64,000 nt of DNA from Odontesthes bonariensis (taxonomy: Eukaryota; Chordata; Actinopteri; Atheriniformes; Atherinopsidae), in NCBI RefSeq assembly GCF_027942865.1, contig NC_134525.1, positions 22,815,657 to 22,879,656 of the forward strand, read 5' to 3'. The notes beneath the pieces were generated by a model. That model was given only the letters and a program-made list of their open reading frames with translations, made no database searches and was not told where the DNA came from. The position numbers and the translations under genes are program-made. Positions 45,669-57,800 of the stretch are shown piece by piece; position 1 is the stretch's first letter, and the number at the start of each line of letters is the position of its first letter.

Positions 45669-48600
45669 GAGCATGTTTGCGATGTCCACAACAATGGATT
45701 TAAAGCCGGAGAGCGGTGAAGGCTGTGAAACGTTGACCTTGTTTTTATTATAAGAATACTTACAGCTCTTATATTTTTAAGTAACTTATCTGGCTCTTAA
45801 TTAGCACCTCCCCAGACGAATATTTGATACTTTTGGTAATTTTTCTCATAAAAATAGAAGTTTTTGTGGACAGCCAAGACAAGAGCTATTTTTCTTTTAC
45901 ATTTAACAGATCAAACCATAAATTGAGAAATAATAAAACCAACAGTTGACTGGAGCTCTTGAGCGAGCTTGTTCAGTAGCGTTTCCATCCAACTGTCAAA
46001 CAAATCAAATCATTTAATAGTTTGTTTTGGATCTTATGAAAGGTTGCGTTGTGTTATCAGCAGGTGGCGCTTTGGGCGTCGTTACACATAAACAGAAGAT
46101 GTAACCTACTGGAAACGTTGAGAGAGAAGACGCAAACAAAACCCAACTTACATGGTCATGTCTGAGAGAAAAATGGAGATCCGTCTTCAGGAAGTCGTTC
46201 AACTGTTGTGATTATCCTCTGATATATCTGCTAATTTTGGCTCTAGTTTTTGCTCATGTGAGCAAAATTTGAGCTACTTTAGAATTCGTTCATGAAACGT
46301 TGTTCCAATCTCGAGCAGTTTCTTTCCCGATGAGACCGCCCACATCGGGCAAAAAATAAGATCTTCTATGTTGATTGATCTTGATCACGATGTAGAGTTT
46401 GGTAATGGTGTCAATTTCTAAAGTAGACTAATAATGACTGCAACATAAAACAAATAGTTTAACTTAAAGCAGAGTTTATTAAGTTGAGTGACACCATGTA
46501 AACACTCCACATGAATGTAGTTTCCGTCTCACCCCGGCTTTCGTGGCTTTCTTCGGCTGCATTCATTCTCTTTTTACGTTTCCTTTCATTAGTCCCTTTT
46601 GGGTTTTCTTGGCGGTTTGGAGCCAGCTTAGAGGCACATTACCGCCATCTAGTGGATCTGGAGTGTTCTTACAGCTAGCTTTGTAGATGGATCGACTGAT
46701 CAATTTTGTCATTTTATCGCCGGGACCTTCGTTCACTTCCCCCCTCCAAAAAAAACACAACCCAATGGTTTATTTGTCCCTCCAGGAAATAATGATACAA
46801 CCACATTCAAAGACTGTGCGGCCTCTAGTGGTTGTGACAGTAACTGCAAGTGAGGTGTAGAAATGACGTCCTTTTTGATTAAGCTGGTGTAGGACAAAGA
46901 ATGTATTTTAGCGCTAACTATATGGTCTCTTTTTTAACGCTAACCAAGTAGGTTTGACCTCCAACCAAAATATAATTATTCTTTGCCTAAACCTAACCAG
47001 GAAGCGATTCTAAATTCTCATGACGTGAAGAACCAGCTGCAACCTGAGGCCTCCTGCTGGGTCTCACCACAGGCAAAGTGCAGATGTTACACACCAGGGG
47101 AAAGCTCATTCACTAAAAGATTCACCGGCACCGATTCTCCGAGTTGAATCCAAAACAGACAGATTTTTCCCGATATTCAAGAAATTTGTTGACTTGGTGG
47201 ATACAGCCCCTGAAGAAGACTTTGTGGCTTCAAGGTGCAGTAGTTTGGAGGTTGTATTTAAGAAGATGAACCTTAAGAAACATTTAAAGGAGGAAAACGC
47301 TCCAATTATTTCTGGTGATGGGCTCACCAATCAGAACATTACATGAAGCAAGTGGAAAAAAATGTGAGTTTTATTATATATTATGGTGTTTTTACATTCC
47401 AGTGTCATTTAATACTGACCGCAGTGTTGCAGAGTCCTGGACAGAAATTAAGAAATGAAGGTCTACTCTTTGGCTGCTTTCAAAGTAACTCTCAGAAGTG
47501 CTTGTTTTTCTCTTTGCTTCTGATCTTTTTAAAGATGAAGTTGCATTAAAATTAGAAGCGCAGCAGAGCCAGATTACAGCGATGACAGGCTGATTAGACT
47601 GATTATTTGAAATCAACATCCTGTTGTTGTTGAAGGATGCAGGGGATGCACTGATGAACAGAGCTGCAACTAAAATTGACTTTAATTACTGATACGGAGC
47701 GCAAGGCAATTTTATTTATAGAGCACAATTCATACACAAGGCAATTCAAAGCGCTAATTTGTTGCTTTGTCTACAAATTGACGGAACGCTCTGAAAGGCC
47801 AGTCTCCAAAGGTCAAGATCACGTTAACGGATTGCTTGTTTGGTTTGATGAACAATTTAGTCCTCTGTTTCCAAAAAAAAAAGTAGCTGCTTAGTACATT
47901 TTTCTGCTCCAAAAAATGTACTAAAATTATTTATTTATTCCCCAAATTGATTGTCTAAATGATTAAAGGAATCCATCTATGAGGCTGATTTGAACTGTGC
48001 ATGTGTTCTGAAAAGAAACAGAGTTGAAGATATGCGTGTGCAGGGAGGATGATTTGAGCCGGGAGTTTCCACAGGACGGCGAGGGAGGAAGGAGGAGCGT
48101 GGGCGTTTCCTTTCTGCTCACAGGAGAAGAAAATTCAACCAGTATTTACATTTTTATCTCTGATGTATTTCGCTGTTTCTGCATCTGAAACTGTCGCATG
48201 AATAAAGATTATTTGAAGTATTGCCGGTCAAAGGAAGGAGGGGAAGCCACGCTGGAATTTGACATACAGGCTGGAAACCGACCATCCCTCCTCCTTCTCC
48301 TCTTCTTCGAACACTTCATCCTCCTCCTCCTGTGGAATTTCATGTCAGACGCTTCCTGGTTTTCCCCCTCAGCGGCAGGATCAGCGTTCACACCCTCGCA
48401 CGCCGCCCTTTTTCTGCCTTCCCCTTTGATCTGTCATGACATTTTGTCCTCTTTCCTTTTCTCTATATTTGCTCTGCTCCTCTGTTTTCCTTTCTTTCTC
48501 CCTTCTTGAATCTTCAGCCATTACTTAAGCGTGCTGCGTTGCATTACATATGGCGCTGTGGGAAATCCTGCCGCTGAGTCTCAACCCTTAATACACAATA

Positions 48601-48818
48601 TTTGTTACGTGAAGCCACGAACCCACCCTTGAGATGACCTTTGTGGTGTAAAGTTTGTCGTGATGTCCGCTGCTTCCTGCCAACCCTGCTGTGACATGAC
48701 CCGTGTGTTTTGTTTTGTGAGGCTGGGCAGATGTGTGCCTTCCTGTGCAGATGTTGTTGCCAGGGACACAATGACAGGACACACTCTAATCGCCATGATG
48801 AACAGCTGGACAGCCTTC

Positions 48819-48863
<45 letters not shown>

Positions 48864-51800
48864 TGTCTGTCCCAGAGTGCTGAACATGCTGCAACATGTT
48901 CGTGAGTTGATCAGTTTGAGTGGCGCTTTGACAGGAGAGGAGCGCGATGAAGACACTTTTATTTTACGTTAGGAACAGGCAATACCAGGTACAGTTCACA
49001 CACACACACGAATTGTTGTGAGCTGGTTGTCTGCGTTTGTTTCGTTGGTCGTGAGTCATATAAATTGTTGGCGTTCTCAGTCTGTTTATATTGTTTTCGG
49101 TGTGTTTGGTGCGGTGTGAGCACACACGAAGCTTTGCTTTGGCAACAGGATGAAATAATCTTGCTTTATCCGTCTGAAACCTCAGCTGTTTTTTGGCTGT
49201 TTCTGTTTACTACGTGTCATAACTGCATATTTCCCTTCAGAAATGCCAGCAGCTGACATTTAAGTGGTTCTGAATGTGTTCAGGCACACTTTGAATGAAA
49301 TAAACCACTTTCTTTGGTGATAGCAGCGTTACCTGAGACGCTAAGCTACGCAGACCCTGATCCTCTTCCTAAGATTACAGTAAAACAAAAATGCTTACTC
49401 ACTAAACCTAAAAAAAATGTACATTTATGATAATTTAAGCTGTTTTTTTTTTTTTTTTAAGTAAGAATGACAAATCTAAGCAGCTGTGGCTCCTCAAATT
49501 CAGTTAATCTTGGTTTTCTCAAGATTTTTAAATGAAATGTTTTCCTTTTTAATAAAATTGTGCTTTTTGACGATGAAATATTGTTAAACTTGATGTTTTA
49601 TAACCATATTTACAAGAAACTGTAATCCGGTTTCCTGTGTTGATGGAGTAAGCTCCGGTCGTCCAGCCTCTGGCTCAGATGCCGAACCCCAGAGTTTCCT
49701 CTCCTGCGTCATTGGTCTGTGTATGAGAATAAAAAACTGCTGTTTGAATGTGAGTGTGAGTGTGGTTTGGACTGTGAGAGATCAAAAAGACTGACTGAGG
49801 ACTCCTACATAATTGCATTCCAGTTATGGGTCACTCTGAGCCTGAGCATTGTTCACCCTTGAACACTCGCCCTCCCTGTGGTGAGGTCTGCCTAAATATA
49901 AACAAAGGGGCTATTTTTAGGGTCCATTGTGATGAATTTGAACTTTTCAGGGATTTATTACTGCTGCTCTTGAGACCTGAGCCCGATTAAAGTTAATACT
50001 GAAACAGAAATGAGCAAATAAAAGAGTCCCACATAAAAAAAAAAAAAAACACTTTTAGTACTTTAGTTTGAGCTAAAAAGGAAATGTGTTGCTGTCAGTG
50101 TTTAATGGCAGTGGATTATCTGCTCTAGATGAGCTCTCCCAGCTGGATTTGTCCACAGTAGAGGAAGGACATGATGCAGAAACTTTGTGATTTATTTCTG
50201 CATGTCAAGAATGACTGATGAGGCTCGGTGATGGCACTTTTTTTTTTTTTTTAGTGTATCCACAGTGTTATCAAGCAGTTCAGAAGCAGCACACAGGTCA
50301 GAAAAGATGAAGTGACTCTTACGAGCGCTCGGTTAACGTTCCTGAAGACTAACTGCCACATTCTTACGCCGTTCTCTTGGTTTTCTGTGGGAGATTTTAC
50401 CAAGAAGCTGTCTAAGATCTCCACCAGTCAGGAGTGAATATTGGGGACATGAGTGGAAACTTTCAGGGCTGCAATACAGGTGTGAAAGCAGCTTATGTGA
50501 TCCGGCCATTTCTAAGTTTGTCTGCTGTGTCTTCTGTAAAGGGGGATTTAAGAAACATTATGTGTGCTTATTTCTGTCAATTCTAAGGTTTTATGTATCA
50601 GGACATGATGGAAAATATAATCTGGATCTTACCAGGTCTTACAGTGATGTAACTATAACCTCAGATGAACAACAACACATGACATTTTTAGAATGTGTCA
50701 TTGTTTATTGAACAAAAACTGAGACAAATCACAGAAGCAGTGTGTGAAAAAACTCAGTGAACCCTTACTGCTTCCATGGGAATTAAAAGGATAAGTAGCA
50801 TCAAGGTGCTGCTGGTCGATGCACTGATTAATTGATCATCAGTAAGTGTGAGCACCTCTATAAAAGCAGACGTTTTGTCAGTTTGCTGCTCTGCAGCATT
50901 CAGGTGTGTGTTAACACAATGGCAAGGAGGAAAGACATCAGAAATTATCTTGGAGAAGCTGCCCATCAATCTGGGAAGGGTAATGAGGCCATTTCCAAAC
51001 TATTTGGAGTTCATTATTCTACAGAGAGAAAGATTATTCACAAGTGGAAAACATTTAAGACAGCTGTCAATCTTCCCAGGAGTGGACGTCCCAGCAAATT
51101 CACCCCATGGTCAAAAACCCAAGAGCTACATCTCAGACTCTACAGGCCTCAGTTAGCATGTTAAATGTTAAAGTTCATGACAGCACAATTAGAAAAAGAC
51201 TGAACAAGTATGGCTTGTTTGGAAGGGCTGCAGGAGAAAGCCTCTTCTCTCTAAAAAGAACATGGCAGCACAGCTTAGGTTTGCAAAGCTGCATCTGAAC
51301 AAACCACAAGACTTCTGGAACAATGTCCTTTGGACAGACCAGACCAAAGTGGAGATGTTTGGTCATAATGCACAGCAACACGTTTGGAGAAAACCAAACA
51401 CAGCATATCATCACAAACACCTCATACCAGCTGTCAAGCACGGTGGTGGAGGGCTGATGAGCTGGGCTGGTTCTACAGCCACAGGACCTGGGCACCTTGC
51501 AGTCATTGAGTCCACCATGAACTCCTCTGGATACCAAAGTATTCTAGAATCAAATGTGAGGCCATCTGTCCGACAGCTAAATCTTGGTTGAAACTGGCTC
51601 ATCAACAGGACAATGTCTGAAAAAGAAAAGAATCAAAATGTTGCAATGGTCCAGTCAAAGTCCAGACCTCAACCTGACTGAAATGCTGTGGTGGGACCTT
51701 AAGAGAGCTGTGCACAAACCGATGCTGCAAACCTCAATGAACTGAAGCAACGCTGGAAAGGAGAGTGGCCAAAATTCCTCCACCACCATGTGAGGACTGC

Positions 51801-54800
51801 TAATAATGATAAATAATCACAGTGTAATATGTCATGTGTTGTTGTTCATCGGAGGTTGGATCTCTCTGTTTTCCACATAAATCCTTAGAGTTGTACTTAG
51901 TACTCAGGCCAACATTAACTGCAAACATCACAAAACTGAACTAGGAACACGCTGGATTTGTAAAGTTGTTTTTATCTGCATTATTTATAAGAAGATTCTG
52001 CTCGATTATGCATGATGTTGTTTTTGTACTGGCAGTAAACTCCATATTTGTGTCTCATCCTGCAAACTCGTGCCTCATTTCCCTCTGGGATGGATGTGAT
52101 GGGAGTTTTATGATGAGATTGCTCAACTTGTTTGATGTAAATGAAAAGTGTGCTGTACCACACCTGAGCCTTGTTTTTATTTGATTATTTTCTTTTTAGC
52201 AAATGAGAAGTCATGCTGCATTAGCTGCTCCCATCTGCACTGTAACTCGCAGGGTTTAGACTGAGAAAAGCCTCCAAACGTGCTGATTGATAAGGTTGAA
52301 ACAGATTTATGGTTGCTGTTGGGATTTGCTACCTTTGCCTTGATATTTTGAGCGTGATCCAGGCTCTCTCCTCCTCTTAATAGATGATTGATGGACATTT
52401 ATCATGCTGGCTGCTGAACTGCCGGGTTTTGGCTCAGAGGAGGAGCAATGAGGTTCCTGATTGTGGACTAACAGCACTGAGTGATAGTTTTCCCTGTAGT
52501 GCAGAGATGGCTCTCAGTCCTGAATGTTGCATGTTCATGCATGTGAGTCTGCTGATTGGCGGCGGACGAAGCTCTTTGATATTCCCTAATGAGGAGGGGG
52601 AGGTTGGAGGTTGGAGAGAAAAGGGGGACACAGGGGAGGGAGTGAAGCCTCAAAGAGGAAGAGCGAGGTAGGAGGAGAAGGAATTCGACTGTGGGGCTAC
52701 TGTCCGAAACATCACACTGAGGTATGTGTGTGTGTGTGTTATGGACAGATTACCATGGTAACATGGTTGGCACGGTGAGTCTCCTGTCTCAGGGCTGTCC
52801 CCCTGCTTCTGACTGTCTCACTGTCTTGTCCTCTTCCACCGAAGTCCAAAGTTTTCTTTTAATCTTCATCACGCGTTTCCAGCCCAGGCACAAACAGCAG
52901 CCTGCTGGGTAATTAGATTAATTCCTGGCTCATTTCTAATGTCACGGACCTTACCGACATGACAGAAATCTTACACAATCGTACATCGTGGTCATTTGGG
53001 ATCAAGTTTATCATGACCGCTCACCTTTATGAAAGCAGCGAACAGAAACGTCACGTTTCCACCTTGTTTTCACTCTTTTGGTATGTCATATTTACATAAC
53101 ACATCTACAGTAAATTGTTCCAGCTTGGATTCATTGTATCTTAAAGCTTCTTTGTCCTGTCCTGATAGTTTTAGAGGGGATTTCTTTCTTGTACTTTTAG
53201 GTCTGTAGTGGTTTAACATCTCGGTATTGTGCCTTGTAAGCCTTCATGAAATGTGCTTCTTGCTGTGTGAACTGAAACCTGTGAACAGGTGCCTGCAGCC
53301 GCTTTCTGTGGGTCTTTTACTGTCACTTTCTTATTAGAGAAGGTGAAAAACTGGAAGAAGATTACTATCTACCACACCCAGGAAGTGTAAAAGCTGTGAA
53401 CTTATGCCTTGTGCTTCCAGCTGTAGCTCCAGCAAGAATCAGTGCATTTCCTCTGTTTTTGTGTCCATTTCTTCTCTTGGTGACCTCTTAACTTTCCGGA
53501 CCATTTTCCTGTCTGTAGACCTCAGAAGGCGGCCGTTTGAAACTGTGAAACCTCAGAATTACTGAGAAGTTTACCGGCCACATATGAAGAACACCTGACT
53601 TTGTACTTCTGACAATCATTTGTTGGGTGGTTGGATAAATTTGGAAGTCCAGATTTAACTCAAAGAAGCCAGGTGCTGAGTTTGGAGGATACACCCGACG
53701 TATCGATTGTTTATTTTTGATCAAAAAGATGTTTTTTCACTGGAGTTTATCTCTGAGAACCACCGCACTCGGCTCTATTTAATTTATTAATATTTCAGCC
53801 AAACTGTGTGCGTTTATTTAGCTTCTCATTCCCAACACGAGTCATGTTTTATTTACAATAAACCTCAAACACTTTGGGGGGCGGAGGGTGAATAAATTGG
53901 TTTCCTGTAAATAAACAGGGAAAGACCGTCTCAAAGCACAAATATTTGTATGATTTAAATTTGAACTCTTTATTTTTGTTGATTTAATGTGAGAACATGA
54001 ACATCATGGCATCCCTCAGTGCTTTAATTCCTCCTTCTGTACTGACGGCTGTGCTTTTGTGTTGGTTATTCTTATTTTTTTGTAATCATTGGTTTGTTTT
54101 TTTTACGTAAAGGTAGGGTGATAGTTAAGACAAAGAGAAGTAGCAATATCTCACCTTTTCACCTCAAAATTAGGCATTTTTGCTCTGAAAGTCACTTAAA
54201 CTTTATTAGTAACGTATGTGTATAGTTGCCATTGAAATTAGTTCATCTAGATTAATTGCGTCGCTTCTATTTCCTATTAAATATGAAGAAAATGGCCTTG
54301 AGCTTTTAATTTTTTACCTTTTTTTTTTACATTTTACTGAAATGCAGCATTACATTTTATTTGCTTTTCTTAGTACAGTTTATTCATCCTACAGGAAACT
54401 CAGGAGGAGTCTAATGTTTTGTTATGTTTCCTGGGAGTTTGATTGACTAAGTTAGGCTCTTAATGCTGTTTTAAGATGAACTTATTTTGCTTATAAAGAT
54501 AAAAGAGTACAAATCAGCGAGAAGGACTTTTTACCACCCCAAACTGAATATTTAATTAGTTTTCTAGAAGTCTGGAGGTTTTCTAGCTTCATCTTGCCGT
54601 CTTAGGTTCGAGCTCAGTGATTGGACGTTTCTGAAAGGTTCAGGCTTCTCTCTGTAAGTTTTTTTTGTGGCTGAGGAGGTTGTATTTCTGACTAAATAAG
54701 AGATGTGTTCTGACAGAGGAGTTTAGCTCTGCCGAGACCACCGGGAGAGTTTCGCGATCGCCGCACGCGGCCCTGTTTTATCTCCTGGATCCCGTCTGTC

Positions 54801-57800
54801 TGGTTACCTCTGTGCCCTTTTTGGTAGATCAGTTAACAGCAGAATGAAAAGCTGAGACTCTCTGTGTGCTGAGCTGAGCTGTGATTGAGGATCTTATCTC
54901 GCCAGCTCTTGAATAAATGATGATGTCCTCCCTCTGCTCCTCCTCATCTATTCTTAATGCTCTCCCAGTCTCTCTGTACTATAAAGTTCGGCCTCTGCTG
55001 CAGATCATATCCGCCTCTTTGTCATCGCTCCCCCTCCTACATTTCTTTCTTCTTCTGTCTTTAGTCAACCATTTTTCAGATGAAAGATCTTTCTCACTTT
55101 CCTTCCTTCTGCTTTCTCACTCCTTCCAGGTTAGCACCTTGAAAACAGAGTTTAGTCCTTGAATTTAGTTAAAAATGTCGGTGTAAATCTCTGCTTTGTT
55201 TTCATTTGAATGTACAGTTAAATATAGACGCCCTCCCTTTGTGTCCGCGGTTATATTACAGAGCTTTATGACAGCATTGGAGCGCTTAGCGGCCCACATT
55301 TGCATAAATGTAGTGGTGTCGTATAGAAGACGCAGAAACGCTGAAAAGCTAATGTGTCTCACTGCCTGTTTAATGACGTCTCACAATCCGTAACCGCGTA
55401 TTAATTAATATTCAAGCCTAACCATATGCTGCTTATCCTTAACCCTGACCAACCGCTAAAGACAGCGAAGTCAGAAAGCCTTGACAGCCTGTGGTGTAAT
55501 CGTTCGGTCCACCACCTCCTTCCTCCTTCTGAGTCTGTTTGAACATGTTTTAGTTGTGAAAGAGCGCGTTTGTGACAGTTTCTCATAATACACAACATGA
55601 TCATGTTCCTGTTGCAGAGAAAAACAGAAGCATGTAACTATGTTGTGGTCCAAAAAGAGGTCATTTTACAGGGTTTTGAGCTGTTATTGCAAAAAAAAAA
55701 AAAAAAAAAGTCTTACTATGTCTGTTTTTATAAGAAAATGGGCCGTGAAAAAATGTGAAATAATTTCATTTTCATCTCCTGCGACGTTATAGGCACCTTA
55801 TGATGTGCTTTTAAAACTGCCATTTAGCATTAAGCACAAGTTTCGCTCATTTTAGATCAAAGTTTGGACTTTGGACTTTCTTAATATCTCTTAATATCTA
55901 AAGAATTTAAATGTTTGTATCTAAATGGATGAAATCAAATGAAAAGTAACATAAAGTACTGTGAAAAAAACATTAACCACCCCTCATTTATTTGTACATC
56001 ATCAGGTAAACAGGAAACAGCTGCAGTAATGTATTGAAACATGGATGGAAATGCAGTAAATGAGACGAAAACAGAGTTTGTTTAATTCTAAAGAGCTTTA
56101 AAGTGAATATCTGGTCTGAGCACCTTTATTCTTCAACACAGCCTGAACCCTCTTAGACCAGCTTTCTGTCCTTTCTTTAAGGAGTCTTCAGGAATAGTTC
56201 TCCAGGCTTCTTGAAGGACATCCCAAAGCTCTTTGGATGTCGGCTGCCTTTTGTTCCGTTCTCTGTCAGGATGATCCCACACTGCTTCCATAATGTTGAG
56301 CTCCGGGCTCTGGGGAGGATTCATCCCTCCATCAGACCTGTTGCCACTGATTTTCAGTCCACTTCTTGTGTCATTTGGCACAGCTCAGCCTTTTCTCCCT
56401 GTTTCCCTTCCTTAAGAACGGCTTCTTGACAGCCACCCTTCATGGAGACCATTTCTGATGAGGCTTGGGCCAACAGCAGATGGATCAGCTGAAGGTCCAG
56501 ATGCATCTCTCAGCTCCTGTGTCAGGTCTTCGCTGGATTTTTTAACACTGGTTCATCCCTTGAGTTAGGAGCCTTTTTTCTGCTTGAATGATTCATAGGT
56601 CAGAGTTAAGTGGCTTAACAAACTAAAAAAGGTACAAGAACTGGATTGAAAATTGGTAAAAAAGCAGCCAATGTCCAAAGAAAAACTTTGAAAGACCTTC
56701 AGAAAGCCTGGAGAACTATAGCTCAAGATCACTTTAAAATATTACAAGAAAGTCTGGCTGCTTGGAAGGAAAAATAAAGAAATGAGGGCTGGATCAAGTT
56801 CAGCAGAAGATATTAATCCATTTTAAAATGTCTGAGAATCCAGGCTAATATGTTTACTTTTGTGTGGTTGTTTCTGTCAGTCAAACGGAGCGGTTCCCAC
56901 ACTGTGACGTCTTCTTCTTTGTGGATTTTCTGTTGATGCAGTTTGAGTTTCTGTAGGTGGAGCTCTTTTCTTTCTCTCCCTCCTCTGTCACTGCTCTCAA
57001 GAACTTGGCTCCAAAATGACAGGAAAAGCTCATGAGCTCCAATATTTAGCACTCGTAGGGGCAGTTTTTTTATGTCTGGCCGTTGCAGCGCATTTTATTA
57101 ATCTTTTTAATTCGCTGCTGAACCGACTCTGACTCCTTTGACAAGTGACTCGTGGATCGATGCTTTGTTATGTGTGTGAGTGTCATTTGAGCTGAGGACA
57201 AGGCCAGCGGAAGCGCACTGTATGCCTCTAACCTGACAAATCCCAAGCGTCTGTGTGTGTCTGCTTGTGTGGTGGCCATCCGGTCTGTTAATTTGATTGC
57301 GTAACGGGCTTAGGGGGTGCAGGTTGTCTGGAATGGAATCCGTGATAGCTGCTGCCATGGAGAAGCTTTACACACACGCGCAAACATTTCATTGACATTT
57401 GAGGCGTTTCAGCTCACGCGTTTACCCTCCGTGAGTCACATTGCGAGCGGCGATGGGGGGAAAAAAAACAAAAAACTTAATTTACAGGATTTTTAAGCAA
57501 CCAGCTGTTGCAGAAACTCACACAAACAGGAGGTATAAGGGTACAAAACAACAGCGTGCTCGGTATTATTGCTCAATTCCCACTTGCATCTATTTTTATT
57601 AGCAGAGTTAATAAGGGATATGAATATGGCGCTTGAAATGTGGCGTCACTTCTCTCTTGTTTCCCTTCTCGTCTCACACTTGCTGTGTATTGTCTCAGTA
57701 AAGGTAGCTGAAGTCGGACATGAATGTGCAGAAAAAGTATTTTTCTGCTACGAGTTTTCCACTGTTTGTTTTTGGAGATGAACATCTGATCTGTGCTCTT

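Larger units (their letters stand above)
43200..50650. other. rps6ka3 intron 2, mostly unannotated
   Basis: Intronic sequence with several microsatellites and no supportable coding exon. Small repeat phrases such as ACCGCCATCTAGTGG (46641) suggest further old interspersed elements that I cannot name. Confidence 0.5.

Noticed and set aside
48198..48509. 103-codon Leu/Phe-rich frame
   Set aside because: Derived from CT-rich low-complexity sequence; no domain and no phase-compatible splice sites for RSK2.
52505..52722. Open frame and purine-rich block ending ACTGAG|GTATGT as another alternative rps6ka3 first exon
   Set aside because: The frame stops before the donor, the sequence is low-complexity purine, and the donor abuts a TG repeat. 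At most a non-coding leader exon; not supportable.
54917..55162. 81-codon Ser/Leu-rich frame
   Set aside because: Pyrimidine-rich composition alone explains it; no flanking exon signals.
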